Positions 47,642 to 57,923 of a DNA stretch of 64,000 bases are shown one piece after another; the stretch's first letter is position 1; every line of letters begins with the position of its first letter. Origin of the DNA: Miscanthus floridulus. Taxonomy: Eukaryota > Streptophyta > Magnoliopsida > Poales > Poaceae. The translations under genes and the position numbers were made by a program. Under the pieces are notes generated by a model, which saw only the letters and a program-made list of their open reading frames with translations, ran no database searches and had not been told where the DNA came from. The stretch covers positions 11,561,908-11,625,907 of the forward strand of contig NC_089593.1 in the NCBI RefSeq assembly GCF_019320115.1, in the 5' to 3' direction.

Positions 47642-50098
47642 TGTAGGGTCGAGATGACGGACTAGAGGAGGATGAATAGTCTTTTCTAAAATTAATCGCG
47701 TCGGCTAGCCGAAACAAGTGCGGAATTAAAACTATCGGTCTAGCCAAAACTACACCCCTCTATCTATGTTCTCTAGCACCTTCCAAAGATACTAATCAAG
47801 CAACAAAGGTGCCGGGCTAGCTAAAGCTCACCTAACCAATTCTAGAAGCAAGGTCACACAAACCTATGCCACTAGTACTTTAAGCAACAAGGGAGCTCCT
47901 ACCATGCTAGTAAGCAAAAACACAAAGCCACCTAATGCTCACTAGCAATGCTCAATAACAAGGCAATCAATGCCAAATTAGAGAGCGCAAATACTTAGCT
48001 ACACAAACTAAGCAAAGTGACTAACAAGGTTACACAAACCAAATTAGTCACGCAAGGGCTACACAAGCAAGAAGGTAACTAGTAAGCTACACAAGCCAAC
48101 TAATTACAAGAGCAACTACACAAGCACAATGTATATGAAAGTAATTACAAGCTTGTGTAATGAGGATGCAAACCAACGGGAAGAACAAGGTTGACACGGT
48201 GATTTTTCTCCTAAGGTTCACGTGTTTGCCAACACGCTACGTCCCCATTGTGTCGACCGCTCACTTGGTGGTTCGGCGGCTAATTGGCAACACCCGCCAA
48301 GCCCGCACGTTGGGCACCGCAAGAACCTATCCTGAAAGTGAGGGTAGCTCAATGACACGCTCAACTAGAGTTGCTCTTCGCGGCTCTCGCGGGGTGAGCA
48401 CAATGCCCCTCACAAAGCTCTTCTCCGGAGCACCGCACAAGCTTCTTGCGGGCTTCAACAGAGACCACCATCAAGCCGTCTAGGAGGTGGCAACCTCCAA
48501 GAGTAACAAGCACCTCTAGCTTGTAACTCGATCACCTAGTGCCACTCAATGCAACCTCACGATGCAATCACACTAGAATTGCTCTCTCACACAATCGAAT
48601 GATCACTATCAAGTATATGTGAGATGGAGGGCTCCCAAGCACTACTACACAAGCCACCAAGGCTCTAGTGTGCTCAGCTGCCGGCCTAAGGCCGACCATA
48701 ACTTCTATTTATAACCCCACGAACAAATAGAGCCGTTACCCCTTCACTAGACAAAAGTCAGGACGACCGGACGCTCCGGTCAGATCGACCGGACGCTGGA
48801 CCTTAGAGTCTGGTCGTGCGATGCATGCCACGTGTCCCCTGCTTCAAATACTGTTCGCTCGATCTCAACGGTCATCTGTTGACCGGACGCTCCAGCTTGA
48901 ACTGACCGGATGAAGCAACCCTAGCGTCCGGTCGTTTCCAGTAAGGTACCAGACATGATCGGACGCGTCCGGTCGGTCGTGATCGGACATAGCACCAGCG
49001 TCCGGTCACTTCTAGCTTCTCTGCTTCGCCTGCGTCATCACACGTCACCCTGACCGGACACACCCTGTCAACGTCCGGTCACTTCCAGCGCCAGCGTCCG
49101 GTCGATGACCGACGCCTACCCGTTGACTGCTACTACTGATCGGACGCTGGAACCCAGCGTCCGGTCACTACGTGACCAGTGTCCGGTCCACTCTGTGAGA
49201 CCCTATCTTTTTGGAACAGAGCACCCATGGCACCATCGAACTATCCACACTCTACGGGCGGACACTCCGCCGGTGGAGTTACGAACCCTTCTTTCCTCCA
49301 TTCCATCGCCGAGTTGATCCACATCAACTCCAACTTCATCTCCTTTAGAAATGTGCCAACACCACCAAGTGTACACCGCTATGTGTATGTGTGTTAGCAT
49401 TTTCACAATCATTTTACAAAGGATTAACCACTCAATTTGCCATGCCACTCAATCCTAGCGACGATGCAAAGTTAGATCACTCGAGTGGCACTAGATGACC
49501 GATATACAAACAAGTTTGCCCCTCTTGATAGTACGGCCATCTATCCTAAACCCGGTCATCAACTTCTCTACACACCTATGACCGGTGAAATGAAATGCCC
49601 TAAGTTATACCTTTGCCTTGCGCATTCCATTCCATCTCCTCCAATGTTGATGCAACACATGCACCAACATGATCAATAATGATATGATCCACTTCATATC
49701 ATCACATGATCATATTGGTTCATCGATCTTGACATCACTTGCTTTTCACCATTGCCTTCGTCCATCGGCGCCAAGTCTTGCTCAAGCTTCACCGCCACGT
49801 GGTCCATCGCTCCAAAGCCTCTGACTTGCCCTTCACGCTTGCAACCGGTCCATCAAGCCAAGTCTTGTCTTGATCTTCTCTACCTTGATCACATGACTCA
49901 ATGTCATGTCTCATGTGCAATGAGCTCCTTCATCATCACATATGTGAGCTTTGCAACATCTCCAAGCCATTTTCACCTTCATGGCATATGTTGCTCATAC
50001 ATATGTACCTGTGGACTAATCACCTGTGTATCTCACATAAACACAATTAGTCCACCTAGGTTGTCACTCAATTACCAAAACCACACAAGGACCTTTCA
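47642..50098 (+). repeat. Solo LTR, TGAAAGGTCC family
   Basis: A 2457-bp element starting tgtagggtcgagatgacgg and ending caaggacctttca, with flanks acatg (47637-47641) and acatt (50099-50103). Its landmarks follow the solo LTR at 27155: gaatagtct, ggttcacgtgtttgcc, tcaatgacacg, and a CCGGACGC/GCGTCCGG hairpin zone at 48770-49190. It interrupts the inverted GH51 intron copy, whose undisturbed counterpart confirms the insertion site. It has no coding region. Confidence 0.75.
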
Positions 50099-50122
50099 AC
50101 ATTAAACATCACTATGTATTTA

Positions 50123-51683
50123 GGGCATGATTGGTTGCTCCTTTGTCTATCAGTCGGGATGGAGGGCCTGTGCAGGCTCGAACTATCCCAGATGAGACCA
50201 TGCACCTTGGCCTGTTTGGTTGCAAATGAGTGTAGCATACTGGATCATAGGAATCATGTTTGGTTGCTTGTGTGGATGGTTTTGTGGTATGAATTGGTGT
50301 GCCCAGCTGTGTTTGGTTTGGCGCACGACAGAAGGTGTGAGCACCCAGGTATGGTTTTGTTGAGGTTACCACCCTACTCAGCAGTTTGAAAAACCAGTGA
50401 CCTGTGCATGGCATGTAGCCCAGGTACACAAAATACCAATAATAAGATGGTGATCAAATGATGTAGTATTCAACACATTGGCCTTAGATATCAGTTGCTC
50501 CTCGGTTGACCTTGAGCTTGGAGCATAAGAAACAAACAAAGTAAGAAACAAAGTTCCAGTACCTCAACACAAGCTCAAGGTCATCAGTTCTTGGTAACGT
50601 AGTTGACATGCTTAATATGATATCATCATTGGCAAAGTAAGTGAGGCCTCAGCTTAATGATATGTTGGTACAATTTCTAGATACTCAATCATAGGTGGCT
50701 GCCAAGGCAAACAAAAATAGATAGAAGAAAACTAAGATCATGTCCCATGGTTTGATGACAGTCATGAGAATCATACAGAATGCACAAAAAACAAATTGCA
50801 GCCACCTCAGAGTTTATTTTTCATGTTGCATCATTGGCCAAACAGATATCAAGAGTTTGAACATCACAGTCATATCAAGAGATTGAGCATCACAGTCATA
50901 AATTCTAGATGCTTCAGCACAAAGAACCCTCACTAGAATCATAGCTATGGACTTAAGCAAGACGCAGCTGCCACACCATAGGGTGCTCCTCCAGCGCCTA
51001 GGGTTACAAAGTAAACATCATCGACCAAGGTACTTTGCTCAGTTTGTAAATCGGACTAGGCATCATCATGTGCAAAATCTAGGCGACAACACATGTGTAC
51101 AACAAATAAGAGGTGCACATCACACAGATCTGAGGGCGGAACAAGACGAAAGCAAATGTAAACATGTAGATCAGCAAAAATATCGCCCAGATCTAAGTAT
51201 CTAAGAACATGAACCCTCATATCAGTGGACGGTAAACAAAATCCACAAACGATTCAACAGAAATCACCGCACAGAGAGGGGTAGGAGATGGGGGTAGGTG
51301 AGATATACTGTCGGAGCACTAGAGGACCAACACGAATCCGCCGATGGAGGTTGACCGTATAGGTCAAGCGAGCTCGATGGGGAGGAAGAGGAGAGAGCAC
51401 ACCAAACCAGAGGAGGAAGGAGAGGCGCGAAATGGGGGCGGTAACCCTAGCCTAGGATGAGATCTCCCGCGCAAGCCGAAATCGTTCCCGCCAAGCATCG
51501 CGGCGTCCAGGACTGAGAGGGAAGGAGAAATCGAGAAGATGGAGGCGTGCGGGATGGCGGAGGGGAAAGGTATGGAGAGGAGCAGGCATATGGTGCGAGC
51601 TGGGATACCAATTACGCCCTCACTGCACCAACTCGTGCCGGATGGGCCTTAGGACCGTCCCGTCGGGGCAACCAATCATGCCT
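50123..51683. mobile_element. Non-autonomous PIF/Harbinger element
   Basis: A 1561-bp element with ends GGGCATGATTGGTTGC and GCAACCAATCATGCC, flanked by TTA at 50120-50122 and 51684-51686. The GH51 intron 1 counterpart reads straight through the site. The right third (51240-51600) is GC-rich. No transposase motif or long conserved frame was found. Confidence 0.85.
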
Positions 51684-51954
51684 TTAATGAGTGCACTGCC
51701 GCAGAGTATACAAATACTAGAGGCCTAGCTAGAACCTCAGATGCCACAGTAATTATTCCTTGTAAGCGTAATAAATTAGAAAATCATGAGAAGCTAACTA
51801 TATTTCCGGGGTTGAGTAACTTGTATGTTGCACTGGGACTCCAATTTCTAAAGCCCATACGTCTGATGTATATAAAAGCATAAGATCTTCTGTTGCAAGA
51901 AATGCAGAAATGGGTGGACTGAACTGACTGGAAACTGAAGAAGCAAGGTCATGC

Positions 51955-52150
51955 GTCAAAGAAGAGTCCAAATACGTTTTAGGGATTTCCCTTTGGAACC
52001 ACCACGAAGCATCACCATCAAGTGTTGCCATTTGCGTCCATCCAGATCCAGGTTCTGTGGCAACACCTCTGCAGATCACCACCGAGATGAGGAGGAAGGA
52101 GAAGAGGATGGCGCAGGAGTAGAATTGCTTGGAACACCTGTGCACGCCAT
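51955..52150 (-). pseudogene. GH51 first-exon pseudogene
   Basis: The minus strand encodes QFYSCAILFSFLLISVVICR, then TEPGSGWTQMATLDGDASWW and FQREIPKTYLDSS. This corresponds to QVYSCAILCSFLLFSVVTCR and WFRREIPKTLFGLFFE of the working gene. The start codon region and the end of the exon are altered, and no further exons follow. It would yield a signal peptide and a short stub at most. Confidence 0.85.
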
Positions 52151-52432
52151 TCCAATAAAACGCTAGCTCAGTACGTAAGGTTATCAATCGCATGCATAAA
52201 AGATAAATCCTCAGCAGAAGATGAAATGCAGTCTGCAGGATAAGGATTTGTAAAAGAGAAAGAAGCAGTGAAGAAAACACAGTTAGGATCTCCTTGGGAA
52301 TTAACTAAAACTAAATCTCAAAAAAAAAAACTAAAACTGGAAGGACGCCAGAGGAGGTTGGGGAGGGAGGAGTGGCTGAGGAGGGCGAGGGCCCTCATGT
52401 CAGGGACGCGGCACTGAGCTCCCTCTCTTGTG

Positions 52433-53218
52433 CAAGGATGGCAATGGGTAAATCCCCATATGGCCACCCCAGACCCATCCCCGTCATAAAAATTTGGTAC
52501 CGCCAGAATACCCATACCCGCTATGGGTGAGGAATTTTCCCCAGACCCATACCCGGCCGGGTAAATCATACCCGACGGGTCACCCGTACCAACCAATAAT
52601 TTATTCACGCACATGAAAATCAACAATTCAACAGCAACCACCACTAACCAGAGCACATAAAATTAGACAAATAATAGCATATCACCGTTCTTGCTCGAGT
52701 TGCTCCGCCGCCGGCATGGCGTGGCGAGTTCCTGACGCTTCGATGCGATGCGAATACGCGAGACGAGGTCACGAGGGGCGGGCGGGCGGCGTAGTTTTTT
52801 TTTCGGCGGCGGCGGCGTTTTTTTTGGCGAGTGGTGATTGCGGTGCCAGGCTGCCAGCGCCGAGACGAGGTAACGACGCGCTTTACTCACGCGCCTATTT
52901 TTTCGGCGGCGGGAGGCCAGGCGTCGAGCCTCCCTCGAGCGGTCGAGGGCTCCAGCGGCCAAGTCGCCAGGCGGGACTGGTGGGTGAACCTAGGGTTTTA
53001 CATGGGCTGGTGAGCTTATTTAGTTTTGGGCCAGGTATTTTTCACCCATGGGTAAACGGGTACGGGGATTGCTGGAGCATACCCATATCCGTGTACCCGA
53101 TGGGTGAAGGGTTTGGTCCATTTACGTACTCGTGGGTAATGTGTTTAGTCCATATTTAGACCCTAATAAAGTAAATACCCGTCGGGTATTGGGTCGTGGG
53201 TCCCTATTGCCATCTTTA
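52433..53218. mobile_element. Non-autonomous hAT element
   Basis: The ends are caaggatggcaatggg and, as complement, taaagatggcaataggg, the usual yarrgatggcaat hAT terminus. The site is flanked by a shared cttgtg (left 52427-52432, right 53219-53224), consistent with an imperfect 8-bp duplication. Subterminal regions are rich in acccgt/acgggt motifs in both orientations. The GC-rich core (52700-53000) has chance open frames but no transposase. The 12800-13222 copy of the same promoter lacks the insertion. Confidence 0.75.
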
Positions 53219-53403
53219 CTTGTGCTGCCTGTGTGTAAACAATTGAGGGCGGTTGCCGCTGCCAACAGACAGAAGCAAAGACCACTCTGCCCGTTTGCCG
53301 CTCCCTCCCTCTTTTGAAACTACTCTCTCTCTCTCCCTCCCTCGCTCGCTCCCGATGTGCTTGCTCGCCGGCCGGCCGCGAGCGCCGGCAAGGAGACGCC
53401 GCA

Positions 53404-53428
53404 CCCCCCCCCCCCCCCCCCCCCCCCC
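53404..53428. repeat. Poly-C homopolymer (25 C)
   Basis: Twenty-five consecutive C lie 30 bases upstream of the start codon at 53459. The exact length is likely unreliable. It falls in a CT-rich probable 5' UTR. Confidence 0.9.
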
Positions 53429-53458
53429 GCGAGGTGCACCGGCGCGCGCGCCACCACG

Positions 53459-53959
53459 ATGGTGGCGAGCTTCACTGCTGCAGCCAGGCAGGTGCTCTGG
53501 CTGGCTGCGTTCTTTGCGGGCCTCGCTGCCTGCGCAGTCGGCGTGAGCTACCCGCAGCAGGCATCTGCTTTCGTCCTGCCGGACTCCAGCACCGCCGGCG
53601 TCAGCGTCTACAGCGCCCTCTACATGTCCTGCTTCGCGACGGTCACCTCCAGCGCCGTCGAGGCGTCCACGGTCTCCATCGCCATGTTGATCCTCGGCTC
53701 CACCGAGAGCCTGGACCAGCTGACACCGTCGAGCGCCAGGTGCTGTCGCTACCTCCTCCTCGTCGCCTTCTTCTGCCGCCTCCTGTCCTTCTGCGGCCTC
53801 GTCTGCATTGTCGACTTCATCGTCTTCGTCAAGGTAGGCAGCTTCGCTTGCTTGAGCCTGCCGGCCAAGCTGCTCGTCGTAGCAGGGGACGCCCTGCCGA
53901 CTCTCTGCGGCACGGCCTTCTTCGCTGCAGGCTTGTACGTAGCCGTCTTCTGCAACTAG
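53459..53959 (+). CDS. Four-helix small membrane protein, unknown function
   Basis: An intact intronless ORF of 166 aa with strong GC bias at third positions, as in many single-exon grass genes. The start MVASFTAAARQVLWLAA is chosen because upstream ATGs (53314, 53357) would read through the poly-C run. Hydrophobic segments lie at residues 12-30, 50-82 (interrupted), 96-122 and 136-164. Short polar loops contain TESLDQLTPSSARCC. No motif lets me name a family. A CT-rich leader (ctctctctctccctccctcg) precedes it, and the promoter side abuts the remnant of the inverted GH51 promoter. A CACTA element is inserted 90 bases after the stop. It may be a real expressed gene, but function is unknown. 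Confidence 0.7.
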   Translation: MVASFTAAARQVLWLAAFFAGLAACAVGVSYPQQASAFVLPDSSTAGVSVYSALYMSCFATVTSSAVEASTVSIAMLILGSTESLDQLTPSSARCCRYLLLVAFFCRLLSFCGLVCIVDFIVFVKVGSFACLSLPAKLLVVAGDALPTLCGTAFFAAGLYVAVFCN

Positions 53960-54119
53960 AGTAGATAGCCTCGATCTGCATGTATCTGCTCCGTCACGTA
54001 TCACTTCGTATATATATCTCGTCACCTCATGTATTTTGCGGATATTTACACTAGAGAAACGACATTTGATCCTACTTTGAAATTTAGCTTTAGTCCTGGT
54101 ATTTTTCGTGCTCAGGAGT

Positions 54120-54350
54120 AGACAGACCTTTAGTCCTGGTTTAGCTCCAATCGGGACTAAAGGTCCCTGCTCAACGGCTACTGCGGCAGGCTTTTGCTGC
54201 AGGGGGCCTTTAGTTCCGGTTGGAGCTACAAACCGAGACTAAAGGTTCACTTTTACTTCCGGTTTGTACCTGGAGGCTCCGTCCGGAACTAGAAAGGGAC
54301 ATTTAGTCCCGATTTCTGTATACAACCGGGACTATAGTTCCCCTCCTATA
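54120..54350. repeat. CACTA left subterminal repeats
   Basis: Several copies of tttagtcctggtt, gggactaaaggt and related motifs in alternating orientation, as expected for transposase-binding sites in CACTA ends. The matching array at the other end is at 62168-62345. Confidence 0.8.
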
Positions 54351-54787
54351 TGCCCCTTGTTCCTCCCCGAGCCCGAGCCCGAGCCACTTCGAGCTCAGTG
54401 TTCTTGCTTCATCGCCGACCTCTCTTCTTCAGTGATCACAAGATTTCTTCCATTCCTTCATCGATTCTTCGGTTCTAAAGGTTACCAACTTTATACTCTC
54501 ATGTTTCATCAGTAGCTTATTTCATTTTGTGGACTAGATATATGTGGGTTTTTTATGGTAGATTCTTTTATTTGTAAGCCATTTAAGCTCAAAATCACTT
54601 TAAAGTTTACATATTTGGATGAAGGAAGGTTAAAGTAGTTATTCAAAACTAGTATTGAGCTTTCATTTCTAGCATGCATAGCCCACTTCATGTTTTAGAG
54701 ATATAGAGAATTTAAGAGTTTTTTTAATTTTATTTGTTTATAAAATGAGAAATTTATAGTGTATTAAAAAATGAGTATAGAGAGTAG

Positions 54788-55316
54788 ATGGTAACTGCTT
54801 CCGGGTCCTCGGTCTCTCATGGGTTTCCAAAGCGACTGAGGCCGGGCCTCCACTCATTGCATGCGGCAAGTGTTGTGATGAGACGAAGATTGTGATGAAG
54901 TACCGAGTGAAGAAGGAGGGTCCCAACAAGGGTCGCATTTTCTACAAGTGTCCGGATCGCAACGTGAGTTATTTTGTCGCATTTGATGATTATGGTTAAT
55001 TTATACTTATTTTCATGATGATTGTGATTAAAGTTCTAATTTTTTGTTTTAATTTCAGTGGGATGGCACTGGATGTTCAGGCTGGTACTGGAAGGAAGGG
55101 TATGTTGAACACGTGCAAAACTCTCTTGCACAGGCGGTTTCGGCGGCTGATGAGGCAGTGATCCTGCGGAAGAAGCCTATAGATGTTGAACAAACGCATG
55201 ATCTGTCTGTTTTAGTTGGGATTGGTCGTGAAATCCTTATGCTGCTGAAGTGCATTTTAGCTTTAGTTTTTTTAGTGATAGTTGGGATTGTCTACATTGT
55301 AACGAGACTTTCATAA
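54788..55316 (+). pseudogene. GRF zinc-finger membrane protein carried by CACTA
   Basis: Two exons (54788-54963 and 55059-55316, gtgagt...ttcag) encode a GRF-type zinc finger: ACGKCCDETKIVMKYRV, then GRIFYKCPDR, then CSGWYWKEGYVEHV. A helix follows, then a C-terminal membrane anchor (ILALVFLVIVGIVYIVTRLS). The start ATG at 54788 is one base out of frame with the zinc finger, which suggests a single-base deletion near 54840-54855. Without that shift the gene would be complete. GRF proteins with a C-terminal membrane span are common in plant genomes and often travel with transposons. The Cys pattern is intact. Confidence 0.6.
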
Positions 55317-55402
55317 ATTAATACCTTGTGTGGTGGCACGTATGTCATATAATCAACTAATTATGTTCTAAGTTTTTAATATGGTATGTATGTCATGTAA
55401 TG

Positions 55403-57394
55403 CAGATGAGAAGGTATTGGATGTACAATGCTGATCGCCGCTCCCAAGAGTTCATTGAGGGCGTGCATTCTTTCTTACGTGTGGCCGAGGCAAACAAACG
55501 TGATGGTTTCATGTGCTGCCCATGTGTCATATGTAAGAATTTGAAGGAATATGCTAGCTCAAGGAGTCTTCATTCACACTTGTTGAAGTTGGGTTTCATG
55601 CCAAACTATATTTGTTGGACGAAGCACGGAGAAACCGAGGTTGTAATGGAAGAAGATGAAGAAGAATAATGGGACGATGATGACATTATTACTGAATATG
55701 GGGCCTTCAATGATACTGCAATGGGGGAAGCTGAAGAAGAGGTAGGGACAGAAGATGAGCCCGCTGATGATCTTGATCAGGCCATTCATGACGCACAAAG
55801 AGAATGCGAAAGTGAAAAAGAGAAGATCAAGTTCGAGCGCATGCTAGAGGATCATAAAAAATTGCTATACCCAACTTGTGATGCGGGACAGAAAAAATTG
55901 GGTACCACACTAGAATTGCTGCAATAGACGGCAAATAATGGTGTATCTGACAAGGGATTTTGGGAGTTACTGAAAATCCAAAAGAAGATGCTTCCAAAGG
56001 ATAACGAATTGCCCGCCACTACGTACGAAGCAAAATAGGTAGTCTGCCCTTTGGGATTAGAAATCCAGAAGATACATGCATGTCCTAATGACTGTATCAT
56101 CTACCATGGTGAGGAGTACGAGAAGTTAGATGTATGCCCGGTATGTCATGCATCGCGGTATAAGATCAGACGAGATAACCCTGGTGATGTTGAGGGCGAA
56201 CGTCCCACGAAGAAAATCCCTGCCAAGATTATGTGGTATGCTCCTATAATACCACGCTTGAAACGTCTGTTCAGAAACAAAGACCATGCAAAGTTGTTGC
56301 AATGGCACAAAGAAGACCGTAAGGTAGACAATATGTTGAGACACCCTGCTGATGGGTCCCAGTGGAGAGCAATCGATAGAGAATTCCCGGAGTTTGCAAA
56401 TGACGCAAGAAACTTAAGGTTTGCTTTAAGTACGGATGGTATGAATTCTTTCGAGGAGCAGAGCAGTAGTCATAGCACTTGGTCTGTTACTCTATGTATC
56501 TATAACCTTCCTCTTTGGTTATGCATGAAGCGTAAGTTTATTATGATGCCAGTGCTCATTCAAGACCCAAGGCAACCTAGCAACGACATCGATGTGTATC
56601 TGAGGCCACTAGTTGAAGAACTTCTACTTTTGTGGAATAGACCAGGTATACATGTGTGGGATGAGCACAAACAGGAACACTTTGACCTGCGAGCATTGTT
56701 GTTTCTAACAATCAATGATTGGTCTGCTCTAAGTAATCTTTTAGGATAATAAAATAAGGGATATAATGTGTGCACGCACTGTTTCGATGATATTAAAGGT
56801 ATATTCTTAAAAAAATATCAAAAGGTCGTGTACCTTGGCCATCGTCGATTTCTTCCTGTGAATCACCCCCTAAGAAAGAAAGGTAAGCATTTTAAAGGTA
56901 AAGCAGACCACCAGACCAAGCCGGGCAACCGAACTGGTGAGGATGTACTCAATATGGTCAAGGATGTGAAAGTAGTATTTAGAAAGGCACATGGCAGCGA
57001 ACCTATTCTGAACGACATCGATGGTCACGTACACATGTGGAAGAAGAAGTCCATATTTTGGGAGCTACCCTATTGGCAAGTCCTAGAGGTTCGTAGCGCG
57101 ATCGACGTAATGCACCTGATGAAGAATCTTTGTGTAAACCTGTTAGGCTTCATGGGTATGTATGGGAAGCTTAAGGACATACTTGAAGCACGACAGGACC
57201 TACGGTGTTTGAAAGAACGAGACAACCTGCATCCAGAGAAGACAGATGATGGATGCCATTACTTAAGTCCTGCCAACTACACTCTTAGCAAAGAAGAGAA
57301 TGAAAGCATGTTTGAATGCCTAGCAAGCATCAAGGTACCATCTGGATTCTCCTCGAATATAAAGGGTCAACTAGTACGGATGGTTATTTATTGA
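55403..57394 (+). pseudogene. CACTA TNP2-type transposase, disrupted
   Basis: The N-terminal transposase-associated domain reads RRYWMYNADRRSQEFIEGV, then CCPCVICKN and HLLKLGFMPNY. The acidic linker at 55660-55800 is followed by the TNP2 core: CPNDCIIYHGEEYEKLDVCP, CHASRYK, VDNMLRHPADGSQWRAID, LSTDGMNSF, WSVTLCIYNLPLWL, KRKFIMMPVLIQDPRQPSND, WDEHKQEHFDLRALLFLTIN. Later come VYLGHRRFLP and VMHLMKNLCVNLLG. Stop codons occur at 55667, 55925, 56036 and 56747, and the C-terminal part after about 57360 is lost. It cannot make a full transposase. Confidence 0.88.
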
Positions 57395-57890
57395 AACATG
57401 TTTTTGAGCTATAATTTGATGGATATTTGATAACTTTTGACCTACAAATGTCATCTGCAAATGTTACTATCCTCGGCAACCTAAACGCCCGCGAGCTCGC
57501 CGATATCGAGCAGATCACTTAGAATTATTTTTTTCATGAAATGAAATACTTAGAAATCATACCTTTTATTTTTTAGAATTAATTTTTCCATGAAATGAAA
57601 AACTTAGAAAATAAATAGAAAATTGTACAAAATCCGTACTAGTTAAATTTGCGGACCATGTTCATCTCGGCAAGCATGTTCTCTGCCGAGCGGTAATAGA
57701 CGTCAAGGAGGAGCTTTGATTCTATGAGGGAGAGCGGCAACGGTCGTGGAAGACCGTGTTTCCATCCTCGCAGAATCGGAGCTCTTCCTTGGCCAAGTAC
57801 GGTGCCGTCCGGTGGAGAAACGCTCACCGAGATGATCATGTAAGCAAGGTCAACTAGTACGGATGATTATTTATTAAAACATGTTTTATT
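57360..57890. repeat. Insert between 40-bp direct repeats in CACTA
   Basis: The sequence ggtcaactagtacggatg with ttatttatt and aaacatgttt occurs at about 57365-57404 and again at about 57848-57887. Between them is about 445 bp that contains an open minus-strand frame of 66 codons with no recognised domain (57639-57839). It interrupts the end of the transposase gene. Confidence 0.7.
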
Positions 57891-57923
57891 TTTTATAGAT
57901 ATATCTAGTGGAGTAAAAGCTAG

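Larger units (their letters stand above)
46245..53292 (-). repeat. Inverted decayed copy of GH51 5' end, transposon-split
   Basis: Removing four insertions leaves pieces that follow, on minus, the GH51 promoter, first coding exon and most of intron 1 (31640-32845): 53219-53292 and 52260-52432 (promoter), 51684-52200 (5' UTR, exon 1, start of intron 1), 50099-50122, 47444-47641 and 46245-46267 (intron 1). The order is preserved. The copy ends just before the position of exon 2. The insertions are a MULE, a solo LTR, a Harbinger element and a hAT element. Confidence 0.8.

Noticed and set aside
48770..49190. CRISPR-like array
   Set aside because: The repeats are irregularly spaced inverted pairs in a plant LTR, not direct repeats with unique spacers.
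52663..53159. Host gene inside the hAT element
   Set aside because: Open frames on both strands overlap in a GC-rich core, with no recognisable domain and no agreement with a splice structure.
53216..54025. A 269-codon open frame on minus
   Set aside because: It is the shadow of the GC-rich membrane-protein gene at 53459-53959, runs through the poly-C tract and has low-complexity composition.
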